In this document: positions 24,501-33,243 of the stretch, piece by piece
Layout: each line of letters begins with the position of its first letter
Numbering within the stretch: the first letter of the stretch is position 1
NCBI GenBank assembly: GCA_035552195.1
Contig: DASZLU010000123.1
Span: 62,001-126,000 of the forward strand
Reading direction: 5' to 3'
Length of the DNA: 64,000 bases
Origin: CAIKMD01 sp035552195
Lineage (GTDB): Bacteria; Pseudomonadota; Alphaproteobacteria; ATCC43930; CGMCC-115725
Notes under the pieces: generated by a model
Database searches by the model: none
What the model saw: only the letters and a program-made list of their open reading frames with translations
What the model was told of the DNA's origin: nothing
Position numbers and translations under genes: made by a program

Positions 24501-25967
24501 ATGGAATTCAACCCTACCGATCTCGATCACGATGCCTGCTATCGCGCCGTTGCGCAACGCGACCCGCGTTTCGATGGCCGATTCTTCACTGGCGTGAAAA
24601 CCACCGGCATCTACTGCCGGCCGATCTGTCCGGCGCGGACGCCGCAAAAAAAGAACGTGACCTTCTTTCCGTCCGCCGCCGCGGCACAGGAAGCCGGCTT
24701 CCGCCCCTGCCTGCGCTGCCGGCCGGAGACCGCGCCTGACCTCGGCGCGTGGCGCGGCACCTCCAACACCGTGTCGCGCGCCCTGGCGCTGATCGAAATC
24801 GGCGCCCTTGATGAGGCCGGGCTCGAGACCTTCGCCGAGCGGCTCGGTATCGGCGAGCGGCATCTGCGGCGGCTGTTCCAGCAGCATCTTGGCGCCTCCC
24901 CCGTCGCCGTCGCGCAAACCCGCCGCGTGTTGCTCGCCAAGCAACTCATCCACGAGACAAAGCTGCCGATGGCGGAGATCGCTTTCGCGGCCGGCTTCGG
25001 CAGCATCCGCCGCTTCAACGAGACGTTCCAGACGCTGTTCGGGCGCGCGCCGCGCGATTTGCGGCGCTCCAGTGCGGAAGATGTGCCGGCGGGACCCGCC
25101 GGCGAGATCACGCTGCTGCTGCGCTATCACCCGCCTTACGATTGGCCGACGGTGCTCGCATTTCTGCGCCAGCGCGCCATCACCGGCGCTGAAATCGTCA
25201 CCGAGGATCGTTACAGCCGCACCATCGCGCTCGATGGCGCGCAAGGCACCGTGACGGTCGAGCACGCGCCCGAAGCGAATGCGCTGCGCGCCACCGTGCG
25301 CTTTCCGAAACTCGCCTCGCTGCCGGCAATCATCGCCCGGTTGCGGCGCGTTTTCGATCTCGGCGCCGATCCGGTCGCCATTGCGGCGCATCTCGCGCAA
25401 GACCCCGTCCTGTCGCCGCTCGTCAAAGCGCGGCCGGGCTTGCGCGTGCCCGGCAATTGGGATGGTTTCGAATTGGCGATCCGTGCCGTGCTGGGCCAGC
25501 AGATCACGGTGGTCGCAGCGCGCGGCCTCGCCGGCAAGCTTGTCGCGAAATATGGCAAGCCCCTGCGGCATCCCGAAGGCGCTCTGACCCATGTTTTCCC
25601 CGAAGCGAAAGCCCTGGCGAAAGCCGACCTCGCCACGCTCGGCATGCCGCGCAGCCGTGCCGCGACGCTCTCCGCCGTCGCGAAAAGTGCGATCGCGCAA
25701 CCGCAACTTTTCGAGGCGACCGGCGATCTCGAAGAGGCGATCGAGCGGCTCTGCGCGATCCGCGGTGTCGGCGAATGGACGGCGCACTACATCGCCCTGC
25801 GGCAATTACGCGAACCCGATGCTTTCCCCGCCAGCGATATCGCTTTGATGCGCGCCATCGCGAAACACGAAGGCCGCAGCTTCTCCGCCGCCGAACTCTT
25901 GAGCCGCGCCGATCCGTGGCGGCCTTGGCGCGCCTATGCGGCGCAACACCTCTGGTCGGCGGCGTAA
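24501..25967 (+). CDS. alkA: Ada-AlkA fusion: Ada zinc domain, AraC HTH, 3-methyladenine DNA glycosylase II
   Basis: 488 residues in three parts. Residues 1-78 are the Ada zinc domain with C39, C43, C70, C73; C39 is the methyl-phosphotriester acceptor. Residues about 85-195 hold the AraC-type helix-turn-helix (LAKQLIHETKLPMAEIAFAAGFGSIRRFNETFQ, shortened). From about 200 follows AlkA_N and then the HhH-GPD glycosylase (IRAVLGQQITVVAARGLAGKL; catalytic Asp in FPASDIALMRA). It would sense methyl phosphotriesters, activate repair genes and excise alkylated bases in one polypeptide. Divergent from ogt around a palindrome that could be its target. Confidence 0.95.
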   Translation: MEFNPTDLDHDACYRAVAQRDPRFDGRFFTGVKTTGIYCRPICPARTPQKKNVTFFPSAAAAQEAGFRPCLRCRPETAPDLGAWRGTSNTVSRALALIEIGALDEAGLETFAERLGIGERHLRRLFQQHLGASPVAVAQTRRVLLAKQLIHETKLPMAEIAFAAGFGSIRRFNETFQTLFGRAPRDLRRSSAEDVPAGPAGEITLLLRYHPPYDWPTVLAFLRQRAITGAEIVTEDRYSRTIALDGAQGTVTVEHAPEANALRATVRFPKLASLPAIIARLRRVFDLGADPVAIAAHLAQDPVLSPLVKARPGLRVPGNWDGFELAIRAVLGQQITVVAARGLAGKLVAKYGKPLRHPEGALTHVFPEAKALAKADLATLGMPRSRAATLSAVAKSAIAQPQLFEATGDLEEAIERLCAIRGVGEWTAHYIALRQLREPDAFPASDIALMRAIAKHEGRSFSAAELLSRADPWRPWRAYAAQHLWSAA

Positions 25968-26020
25968 CCCTGCTTCCGGCGCGATGATATGGGCATGCGT
26001 GTCGAACGCAGCCGTCGATC

Positions 26021-26302
26021 TCACTCCGCCCGGGGCGCCGGGTCGAAGTATCGTTCATCGACGTAGCACCAGCCCCAATCCTCGCCGCGCTGGAAGCTCT
26101 TCATCATTGCATGTTGGGTGGCGTGGAAATGCTTGGTCGCGTGCTTGCCTGGCGATTGATCACAGCAACCGACATGACCGCAAACCAGGCACATCCGAAG
26201 ATGGACCCAACGGCCATGCGTCTGCAGGCACTCCTCGCAGCCTTGCGGCGTACGCGGCACGACGTCGTGGATTTGGTCAAAATGGCTGCAGCGTTCGGCC
26301 AA
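26021..26302 (-). CDS. UBP-type zinc-finger protein
   Basis: About 93 residues. The TTG at 26302 is preferred because GGGAGG sits six bases before it and the product then begins just before the conserved CSHFDQI; an ATG at 26341 is the alternative. Zinc ligands are in CSHFDQ, GCEECLQ, MCLVCGHVGCCD and HATKHFHATQHAMM: the ZnF-UBP pattern that in eukaryotes binds ubiquitin C termini. In bacteria its ligand is unknown. It is divergent from, and probably works with, the FAD oxidoreductase at 26386. Confidence 0.85.
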   Translation of the reverse strand: MAERCSHFDQIHDVVPRTPQGCEECLQTHGRWVHLRMCLVCGHVGCCDQSPGKHATKHFHATQHAMMKSFQRGEDWGWCYVDERYFDPAPRAE

Positions 26303-26385
26303 AGCGTGCCTCCCTTTCGAAAGAACCGCGGTTCGTGGCATTCTGGATCGGGCGCGACCGCTTCACAACCGCGCTGGAGGCGACC

Positions 26386-28062
26386 ATGGCGATCATCGAT
26401 ACCCGCCGCGACCAGATGTACCCGGTACTCGACACGGCGCAGATCGCGACGGCCAGCCGCTTCGCCAGCGGCCCGGCGCAAGATTTCGCGCCCGGTGAGT
26501 CGGTCTTCACGATCGAGGCCTCTGCCGGTCCAAGTTGGCTGGTGCTGAAAGGTTCCATCGATGTCACACGGCGCGACGGTCTTAACGGCAGCGTGCCGGT
26601 AATGACCGAACTGCCGGGCCAATTCTCAGGCGAGATCAGCCAGCTCAGCGGTCGCGGTTCGCTCGCCGAGGGTCATGCCGGCGCCGCAGGCTGCACTGCC
26701 CTGCCTTTCGACCCCGCACATCTGCGCGCATTGCTCATCGGCTCGGCCGAGCTCGGCGAGATCGTGATGCGCGCGTTCATCCTGCGCCGCGTCGCGCTGC
26801 TTGAAGCCGGGGAGTCGGGCGCGGTGCTGGTCGGTCGGCCCGGCATGCCGGATCTTGTGCGGCTGCAGAATTTCCTTCGCCGCAACTCCTACCCCTTTAC
26901 CGTGCTCGATGCGAGCGATGACGATAAAGGCCGCGCGCTCGTCGAGCGGCTCGGCGTGCGGCCCGAGGAGCTGCCGCTTCTCGTCTGCCCGAAAGGCGGC
27001 TTGCTGCGTCGCCCGAGCGATGCCGAGACCGGTGCGTTTCTTGGCATCACGCCGAAGATCGACACCGCGCGACTCTACGATGTCGCTGTCGTCGGCGCGG
27101 GACCCGCCGGATTGGCGACGGCGGTTTACGGCGCATCGGAAGGTCTGTCGGTGATCGTGCTCGATCAACGTGCTTTCGGCGGCCAGGCCGGCGCGTCGGC
27201 GCGGATCGAGAATTATCTCGGCTTCCCGACCGGCATCTCCGGTCTCGCCCTCACCGCCCGCGCGTTCAACCAAGCGCTGAAATTCGGCGCCGAGCTGGCA
27301 ATCCCCGTCGAGGTCGCAAAACTCAATTGCGATGACCGCCTGAAAGATCCAAGTGCGCCGGTGCTCCTGCATCTCGCGCATGGTGAGACGCTTCGGGCCC
27401 GCACCGTGGTCATCGCTTCCGGCGCGCGCTATCGCCCGCTTGACGTGCCGAACCTCGCGCAATTCGAAAGCGCCGGTATCTCCTATTGGGCTTCGGCGAT
27501 CGAAGCAAAACTCTGCGAAGGCGAAGAGATCGCTTTGGTCGGCGCCGGCAATTCTGCCGGCCAGGCGACGGTGTACCTCGCCCCGCATGTGAGGAAGCTG
27601 CACCTCGTGGTGCGCGGCAAGGGCTTAGAGGCGTCGATGTCGCGCTATCTCATCGATCGCATCACCGCACTGCCCAATGTCGAGCTCCATACCGGCTGCG
27701 AGATCGTCGCGCTCGCCGGCGACACGACAACCGGCCTCACCGGTGCGACCTTCCGCCATCGCGCCGGCGGCGACACCGTCGAGCGTGCGCTGCGCCATGT
27801 GTTCCTGTTCATCGGCGCCGATCCCAATGGCGACTGGCTGCGCGGCTGCGTTGATATCGACAACAAGGGGTTCATCGTCACCGGCGCCGCGTGCAAGGAG
27901 GGCACGATGCGCCTGCCGCTCGAAACCAGCTTGCCAGGCGTTTTCGCCATCGGCGATGTGCGCGCTGGATCAACCAAGCGCGTCGCCGCCGCGGTCGGCG
28001 AAGGCGCCGCGGCCGTCGCGCAGATTCACAGCGTGCTGGGCGGGGTCGTCTCGCGCGCCTGA
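26386..28062 (+). CDS. Cyclic-nucleotide-binding domain / thioredoxin-reductase-like FAD oxidoreductase fusion
   Basis: 558 residues from ATG 26386 behind GGAGG; the frame is open further upstream without a ribosome site. Residues about 15-140 form a cNMP-binding-like beta-roll (FAPGESVFTIE, GQFSGEISQLSGR). About 145-215 form a thioredoxin/glutaredoxin-like domain (NSYPFTVLDAS). From 230 comes the FAD/NAD(P)H part (VAVVGAGPAGLATAVYGASEG; GGQAGASARIENYLGFP; ALVGAGNSAGQA; FAIGDVRAGSTKRVAAAVGEG). The redox CxxC of thioredoxin reductase is missing: that position reads ISYWASAIEA. It therefore cannot reduce thioredoxin in the usual way. Confidence 0.9.
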   Translation: MAIIDTRRDQMYPVLDTAQIATASRFASGPAQDFAPGESVFTIEASAGPSWLVLKGSIDVTRRDGLNGSVPVMTELPGQFSGEISQLSGRGSLAEGHAGAAGCTALPFDPAHLRALLIGSAELGEIVMRAFILRRVALLEAGESGAVLVGRPGMPDLVRLQNFLRRNSYPFTVLDASDDDKGRALVERLGVRPEELPLLVCPKGGLLRRPSDAETGAFLGITPKIDTARLYDVAVVGAGPAGLATAVYGASEGLSVIVLDQRAFGGQAGASARIENYLGFPTGISGLALTARAFNQALKFGAELAIPVEVAKLNCDDRLKDPSAPVLLHLAHGETLRARTVVIASGARYRPLDVPNLAQFESAGISYWASAIEAKLCEGEEIALVGAGNSAGQATVYLAPHVRKLHLVVRGKGLEASMSRYLIDRITALPNVELHTGCEIVALAGDTTTGLTGATFRHRAGGDTVERALRHVFLFIGADPNGDWLRGCVDIDNKGFIVTGAACKEGTMRLPLETSLPGVFAIGDVRAGSTKRVAAAVGEGAAAVAQIHSVLGGVVSRA

Positions 28063-28081
28063 GCGGCGCGAGACGATGCGC

Positions 28082-28582
28082 TCAGAACTCCTTGCCGATC
28101 ATCTGATCGATCGAAGCCTTGCCGCCGCCGCCGAAGAGGAAAGCGAGGCAACAAAGGCCGAGCAACATCTCGAACTCGAAGCCGCCGGCCGAGAGACCGG
28201 GGAAGCCCGGCTGTATCGCCGTCGGCGCGAAGGCAATGATACCGTTCGCCCACTTGATGACGAATACGATGATCGTGAATTCGACGACCAGTGCGGCAGA
28301 GACCAGCCGCGTGAAGAGTCCGATCGCGAGCAGCGTGCCGCCGCCGCATTCGACACACGCGACGATCCAAGCCCAAAGCAGCGCTGGCTCCAGATGGAGC
28401 TTCCCGGCGAGAAACCCCGACAGACCGGCCGCGCCGCCGGCGAACACTTTCGGAAAGCCGTGGCGCACGATGACGGCGCCGACAACGAAGCGAATGAAAG
28501 AATAGGAATAGGGCGCGAGCGAGGCGTAAAGCGGACGCAGGGCCGGGATATAAGCACGAGGTTCGGTGCTAGCGACGGTCAT
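28082..28582 (-). CDS. DoxX-family membrane protein
   Basis: 166 residues with four membrane segments. The DoxX signatures are FIRFVVGAVIVRHGFPKVF, GGTLLAIGLFTRLVSAALVVEFTIIVFVIKW and the late FEMLLGLCCLAFLFGGGGKASID. GGGGGAACG precedes the ATG. Family members are associated with quinone or thiosulfate oxidation and redox homeostasis; many have no tested function. It converges with the FAD oxidoreductase with 20 bp between the stops. Confidence 0.9.
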   Translation of the reverse strand: MTVASTEPRAYIPALRPLYASLAPYSYSFIRFVVGAVIVRHGFPKVFAGGAAGLSGFLAGKLHLEPALLWAWIVACVECGGGTLLAIGLFTRLVSAALVVEFTIIVFVIKWANGIIAFAPTAIQPGFPGLSAGGFEFEMLLGLCCLAFLFGGGGKASIDQMIGKEF

Positions 28583-28771
28583 GACGTTCCCCCTGTTGTT
28601 CCGTTGTGAAAAGGTGCTTGAGGCTCACCGGAATTATAGAGCACAGGCGGGGCGCAACGTCCGATCACAAATGCGTAAATGTTCGATTTGGCCCAGGCGA
28701 CTCGTGCTTGCTCGGCACCGGGCGGGAGTTGTAGAGGTGGGCAAACGTCGTCCATCCGAGGGAGGAAGATC

Positions 28772-30022
28772 ATGGCAATGAGTGCGAAGGCCGAAAACCG
28801 CGTCCGCCGCTGGCGCGAGCAGCGCTGGCTACTCGATACGGCCGTTGCCGAGCAGGGCGTCGAATTCGATCAGGCGCGCATCAATTACACCGCCGGCCCC
28901 GCGGGTCTCGAAGCCATGGGCGAATTCCGCATGACGGCCGCGCGCTGCAAGAAGATCAACGACATCGCGCGCGAATACGCGATCCAGGCGCAGCGCCGCG
29001 AGGCCAAGGCCCGCGCCTTCGAGGAGCAAGGCCGCGCCGTCGCCGCGCGCGAGAGCTACATGATTGCCGCGATGCTGTGGTCGATCGCGCGCTGGCCGAT
29101 TTTCGAGATGAACGACGAGCTCGAGCATCTCGAGAAGAAGATGAATGAGTGCTATACGAAATACATCACCTACGCCGCGCATCCGATCGAGCGCGTCGAA
29201 ATTCCTTTCGGCAACGGACAGTTCCTCCCTGCCTATCTCCATCTGCCGCACAAGCCGGCGTCGGGCGAGAAATTTCCCTGCATCATCGCGGTCGGCGGCA
29301 TGGACGGCACGAAGGAGAATTCCTGCGCCATATATGGCGACAAGCTCTTGGAGCGCGGCATCGCCATCTTCGCGGTCGATGGGCCGGGCCAGGGCGAATG
29401 CTTCGCGCGCCGCGTGCTCGTCACCCATACGGCCCACATGGAAGCGGCCGAAGCGAATTACAAATTCGTCTCCAACCATCCGGCGATCGACAAGTCGAAG
29501 ATCGTGCTGCGCGGCTCATCCATGGGCACATTCTTCTCCACCCAAGCGGCGTCGGTGCTCGGCAACCGCATCATCGCGCTGTCGCAATCGGCCGTCTGTC
29601 ACGAACCAGGCCACGACACGATATTCAACCACGCACCGCCGTCTTTCAAAATGCGGTTCATGTACATGGCGGGATTCGAGGACGAAGACGCATTCGACGA
29701 ATGGGTGAAGAAATGCGATCTCCGCCCGCTCGCCAAGGACATCGTCGTGCCGTACCAAGTGATCGCGGGCGAGGACGATCAGCTCTCGCCGCTGCAATAC
29801 ACCCGCGAGCTGCTCTCGCTGGTGAAGACGCCGCGCCAATTCGTGATCTATCAGAGCGCCGTGCACGGGGTTTACAACGCGCCCTCGACCGTTGTCGGCG
29901 AGAACCCGCAGACCCTGCAAGCCGATTGGATCGCCGACCGCGTCGCCGGCAAGCCGATCGCGCGCTCGGAAGAGATCTTCATCGGCAATGACGGCCGCGC
30001 GACGGTGAAGCCGCTGGAATAG
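28772..30022 (+). CDS. Alpha/beta hydrolase of the 2,6-dihydroxypseudooxynicotine hydrolase/FrsA-like type
   Basis: 416 residues with GGGAGGAAGATC before ATG 28772. An all-helical N-terminal region of about 150 residues precedes the hydrolase core (FPCIIAVGGMDGTKEN, IFAVDGPGQGE). The nucleophile is S250 in GSSMG, the acid is in VIAGEDDQLSP and the histidine is H365 in SAVHGVYN. This plan matches C-C-bond hydrolases such as the nicotine-pathway enzyme and FrsA-like esterases. Substrate unknown; binding-protein and dehydrogenase genes lie downstream on the other strand. Confidence 0.85.
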   Translation: MAMSAKAENRVRRWREQRWLLDTAVAEQGVEFDQARINYTAGPAGLEAMGEFRMTAARCKKINDIAREYAIQAQRREAKARAFEEQGRAVAARESYMIAAMLWSIARWPIFEMNDELEHLEKKMNECYTKYITYAAHPIERVEIPFGNGQFLPAYLHLPHKPASGEKFPCIIAVGGMDGTKENSCAIYGDKLLERGIAIFAVDGPGQGECFARRVLVTHTAHMEAAEANYKFVSNHPAIDKSKIVLRGSSMGTFFSTQAASVLGNRIIALSQSAVCHEPGHDTIFNHAPPSFKMRFMYMAGFEDEDAFDEWVKKCDLRPLAKDIVVPYQVIAGEDDQLSPLQYTRELLSLVKTPRQFVIYQSAVHGVYNAPSTVVGENPQTLQADWIADRVAGKPIARSEEIFIGNDGRATVKPLE

Positions 30023-30042
30023 GCCCCGCGCCATTTGAATCA

Positions 30043-30119
30043 GTCATTGCGAAGAGCGAAATGACGAACCAATCCAGTCTGTTTCAACCGCTGGATTGCT
30101 TCGCGCCGCTCGCCATGAC
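30043..30119. repeat. Dispersed REP-like imperfect palindrome
   Basis: GTCATTGCGAAGAGCGAA followed by CCAATCCAG, and 13 bases later CTGGATTGCTTCGCGCC-GCTCGCCATGAC. The arms are imperfect inverted copies. The wording (CATTGCGA..., AATCCAG/CTGGATTGCTTCG) is that of a widespread bacterial intergenic repeat. It lies between convergent genes and may act as a bidirectional terminator. Confidence 0.7.
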
Positions 30120-30139
30120 AATGTTTTGAATGTCGCGCC

Positions 30140-31081
30140 TTACGGCAGCAGCTTCTCCGTATAGAGTTTCGCCATATCCGGCGCGCTCGGCAGTGTCTTC
30201 ATGTCGACGAAGGACTGCCCCAGCACGGCCAGTGCCTTCGCGTCGAAGCGCCCAGTGGTCGAGAAGTCGTTCATCGTCTGGTCGTAATTCGCGGCGACGA
30301 TGTCCGTGTCCTGATGCATCGCCTTCGCCGCCAGCGCGACGGTCTCGTCGCGATGGCCGCGCATCCAATTGATGGTCTCGAACCAGCCGGCCAGGAAACG
30401 CTTCAAGACATCGGGCTGGTTGGCGATCGCCGCGTTGGTAGCGAAGATCGCGTGAATGATGAAATCCGGGGCGACAGTGCCGAAATGCACCACGATCGTG
30501 CCGCCGCTTTCTTTCGCGAATTTCGTCGCCGTCGCGACATCGATCACCATGCCATCGGTGCTACCCGCGCGCAGCGACGCTGTCCGGCCGGATTCCGAGC
30601 CGAGCGCAACGCCTTGGATGCCATCCGCTCCCCACCCCTGCTGCGTCGACAACTGGCGCAACAGCCAATCGGTCAGCGAGCCGACGGTCGAGAGTCCGAC
30701 CTTCTTACCCTTGAGATCGGCAACGCTGTGCACGCCGCTATTCTTGCTGACGACCAGCACCTGACTGTTGGGCGGACCGGCGAAGACCGCGATAGCGAGG
30801 TCGGTGTTGCCCTTGGCGACGAAGGCGAGCTCAGGCCCCGAGCCGAGGCCGACATCGACCGCGTTCGCACCAAGTCCTTGTTGCAGCTTTGCGCTGCCGT
30901 CGAAATCGACCTCTTCGACATCGACGCCATGCGCCTTGAAGAAGCCTTTATCCATGCCGATGTCGAGCGGCACGAAATCGAACGGCCCCGCGACCGCTTT
31001 GCCAACGCGCAGCTTATCGTCGGCATGGGCGAGAGACGCGCCAAAGAGGAAAATACATAAGATCGCTACCAAAAAACGCAT
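30140..31081 (-). CDS. ABC-type NitT/TauT-like substrate-binding protein
   Basis: 313 residues with a Sec signal peptide (MRFLVAILCIFLFGASLAHA, cleaved before DDKLRV). The mature protein has the NMT1/SsuA-like plan: FVPLDIGMDKGFFKAHGVDVEEVDFDG near the N terminus and SVADLKGKKVGLSTVGSLTDWLL mid-way. Such proteins deliver sulfonates, nitrate, pyrimidines or aromatic acids to ABC importers. No permease or ATPase gene is close. It is followed upstream on the same strand by a dehydrogenase and a second binding protein. Confidence 0.88.
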   Translation of the reverse strand: MRFLVAILCIFLFGASLAHADDKLRVGKAVAGPFDFVPLDIGMDKGFFKAHGVDVEEVDFDGSAKLQQGLGANAVDVGLGSGPELAFVAKGNTDLAIAVFAGPPNSQVLVVSKNSGVHSVADLKGKKVGLSTVGSLTDWLLRQLSTQQGWGADGIQGVALGSESGRTASLRAGSTDGMVIDVATATKFAKESGGTIVVHFGTVAPDFIIHAIFATNAAIANQPDVLKRFLAGWFETINWMRGHRDETVALAAKAMHQDTDIVAANYDQTMNDFSTTGRFDAKALAVLGQSFVDMKTLPSAPDMAKLYTEKLLP

Positions 31082-31137
31082 GCCCGAACTCCCCGATGTT
31101 TTTAGTTGTTTGATGTGCCCCTGCGTCCAGAACTGAC

Positions 31138-32019
31138 TTACCCCTTCACTTCCACGTCGGCGAAGGATTCAAAGAACTGGACAAGATGCCGAACATCTTG
31201 CGCCGAGGCGGCGTTCCAGATTTCGGCAATATTGGAGCCGACGAAAGACGGCAGGCCGAGCGCATGCGCGGTCTCGGCATAAAGCTTCATATCCTTCGAC
31301 ATGATGCGCATGGCATTGCCGCCGAATTCGCGCGTCAGCACGGTGCGCGCGAAACGCTCTTCGGTGGTGACATTGCGGCCGCTGCCGGCATTGACGATGT
31401 CGAGCAGCAGTTTCGGATCGACGCCGGCTTTGACGCCCATCACCATCGCTTCGCAAGCGATGGTGAGGCCGGTGATGGCGAGCGCGGCGTTGACGCATTT
31501 GCACACTTGCGCCAATCCCGGCTTTTCGCCGGCATAGAAGACCTTGCGAGCCAGCGATTTGAGGATGGGCTCGACACGCGCGAAGGCCGAGCGCGGCCCC
31601 GCCGTGATCGTCGCCGCCTTGCCATTGGCGACGCCGGCCCCGCCACCCCCGCCGACAATGGGATTGTCGAGGAATTGGATATCGCGCGCGGTAAGACCAG
31701 CTGCGATCGCGTCGATCGCCGCCAGGCCGAGCGTTGAGGTTTCGACATAGATTTCGATCGCCTTGCCCGCGGCAACGCCGTCTTCCGCCAGTGCGACTTG
31801 CTCACAGACCTCGGGCGTCGGCAGGCAGGCGAAGACAATCGCCGCTTCGTCACCCACTGCGCGCGCCGACGCAAGCGGCTGTGCACCCTTGATTTTGAGC
31901 GCCGCCATCGCCTCGGCGTCCGTGTCGAAGATCGCGACGTCGCGGCCGGCCTTTAGCAGCGCTTCGACGAGCGCGCCGCCAAGATTACCAACACCGATAA
32001 ACCCGAGTTTCTCGCTCAT
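31138..32019 (-). CDS. NAD(P)-dependent beta-hydroxyacid dehydrogenase (3-hydroxyisobutyrate dehydrogenase family)
   Basis: 293 residues from ATG 32019, which overlaps the upstream binding-protein stop in ATGA. The Rossmann loop is GFIGVGNLGGAL; DNPIVGGGGGAGVANGKAATITAG is the conserved substrate-binding loop (Gly-rich insert variant of the usual DAPVSGG); the catalytic lysine is in CKCVNAALAITG. The family oxidises short beta-hydroxy acids or reduces tartronate semialdehyde-type compounds. Coupling to a substrate-binding protein suggests it acts on the imported compound (inference). Confidence 0.9.
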   Translation of the reverse strand: MSEKLGFIGVGNLGGALVEALLKAGRDVAIFDTDAEAMAALKIKGAQPLASARAVGDEAAIVFACLPTPEVCEQVALAEDGVAAGKAIEIYVETSTLGLAAIDAIAAGLTARDIQFLDNPIVGGGGGAGVANGKAATITAGPRSAFARVEPILKSLARKVFYAGEKPGLAQVCKCVNAALAITGLTIACEAMVMGVKAGVDPKLLLDIVNAGSGRNVTTEERFARTVLTREFGGNAMRIMSKDMKLYAETAHALGLPSFVGSNIAEIWNAASAQDVRHLVQFFESFADVEVKG

Positions 32020-33068
32020 TTTCCGCCACCACTGCGCCCACCGCCCATCGATTGCGGTGCTTCGATCGCATACCGGAAATCGGCGATCTTCCGCGCATCG
32101 ACATGCGTTTTCATCATGCCCTGCGCGTAATACCAATCGAGTGCGCCCTGAACGTCGGCGACCGAGACGCGCGCTTGCGGATCAAAATACGGCAACCCGA
32201 GCTTCACGACGTCTTCCGAAACACCGAGCCCTTTCGCGGCGATGGCGATCATATCCGGCGCGGAAGCCTGATCGGCGCGCTTGCCGTTGGCATCGAGGAA
32301 TGCCGCATCCCATGTCCGTTCGGCTTTGCGGAAGGCAGCGAGGAAGTGCTTCACCACTTCCGGCCGGTCGTTGGCGTCCTTCGTCGATGTATAGGTGCCG
32401 TCGCCTTGCGAGTTGCCGAGCTCATCGCCGAGCCAACCGAGAATATGCGCCGATTTCTTGTTGATGAGCGCGAACGCGTTGCCCGAGCTCAGCAGCGCGC
32501 CGTCCGCCTGTCCGCCAGTGATAGCCGAGCCGACGTTGGGATTGGATTGCAGCGGCAGCACGCGCACGTCATTGATATCGACATTGTATTTCTTCAACAT
32601 GAGATAAAGCGCGTAATGCAAGGCCGTGCCAACCTGGGTGATCGCGACCGAATGGCCTTTGAGCGCGGCAATCGTCTTCACGCCCGAATCCCACGCCTCA
32701 TTCGAAGCGATCAAGCCGAGCCCCTGAAAGCCGGGCCGTTCCCAGGTGCCGGCGCCGATTAGTTTCAATACGCCGTTGTTGGCGAAGGTAAAGAACGCGC
32801 CGGTCAACCCGCTCGAGCCGAAATCGACGTCGCCCGCCGCCACCGCAACCGCCACCGGCTGCGCGGAATCAAAATGCACGAGTTCCACATCGAGGCCTTC
32901 GTCTTTGAAATAGCCTTTGGCATCGGCGACGAAGATCGGTGCGCTGCCCAGCGACGAGACCACCGCGACCTTGACCTTATCAGCCGCCGTTGCGGGCGCA
33001 GCGCCGAGCGCTGTCGCGAAAAGCGCCGATGCGAGCGCGATGCCGCAAGCGGCAGTGAGCCTGACCAT
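32016..33068 (-). CDS. ABC-type NitT/TauT-like substrate-binding protein
   Basis: 350 residues from ATG 33068 with GGGGAGGAAT upstream. The signal peptide runs to about AAPATAA before DKVKVAVV. Family features: APIFVADAKGYFKDEGLDVELVHFDSAQPVAVAVAAGDVDFGSSG and ALKGHSVAITQVGTALHYALYLMLKKYNVD. The C terminus is Gly/Ser-rich (SMGGGRSGGGK). It is translationally coupled to the dehydrogenase gene at 31138. No membrane components are nearby. Confidence 0.88.
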   Translation of the reverse strand: MVRLTAACGIALASALFATALGAAPATAADKVKVAVVSSLGSAPIFVADAKGYFKDEGLDVELVHFDSAQPVAVAVAAGDVDFGSSGLTGAFFTFANNGVLKLIGAGTWERPGFQGLGLIASNEAWDSGVKTIAALKGHSVAITQVGTALHYALYLMLKKYNVDINDVRVLPLQSNPNVGSAITGGQADGALLSSGNAFALINKKSAHILGWLGDELGNSQGDGTYTSTKDANDRPEVVKHFLAAFRKAERTWDAAFLDANGKRADQASAPDMIAIAAKGLGVSEDVVKLGLPYFDPQARVSVADVQGALDWYYAQGMMKTHVDARKIADFRYAIEAPQSMGGGRSGGGK

Positions 33069-33243
33069 TCCGTAATTCCTCCCCGATACAAAAGACGACA
33101 CAAGCGTAGATAAGAAAGCCGAAGCCGCCAAGCCGCGACAATTTCTTTGGCCGACCACGAGCGCTTGCGATATCGTGGCGAGAGTACACCAAGACCCGCC
33201 GCAAAAGCGTGCGGCGCGATAAAACAAACAGGGAGAAACGGCG

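Noticed and set aside
23790..25805. A 671-codon open frame on the minus strand that contains ogt
   Set aside because: Only the last 189 codons (from 24359) are protein-like and have a ribosome site; the rest is the antisense of ada-alkA with shadow composition (Arg/Asp/Gly-rich).
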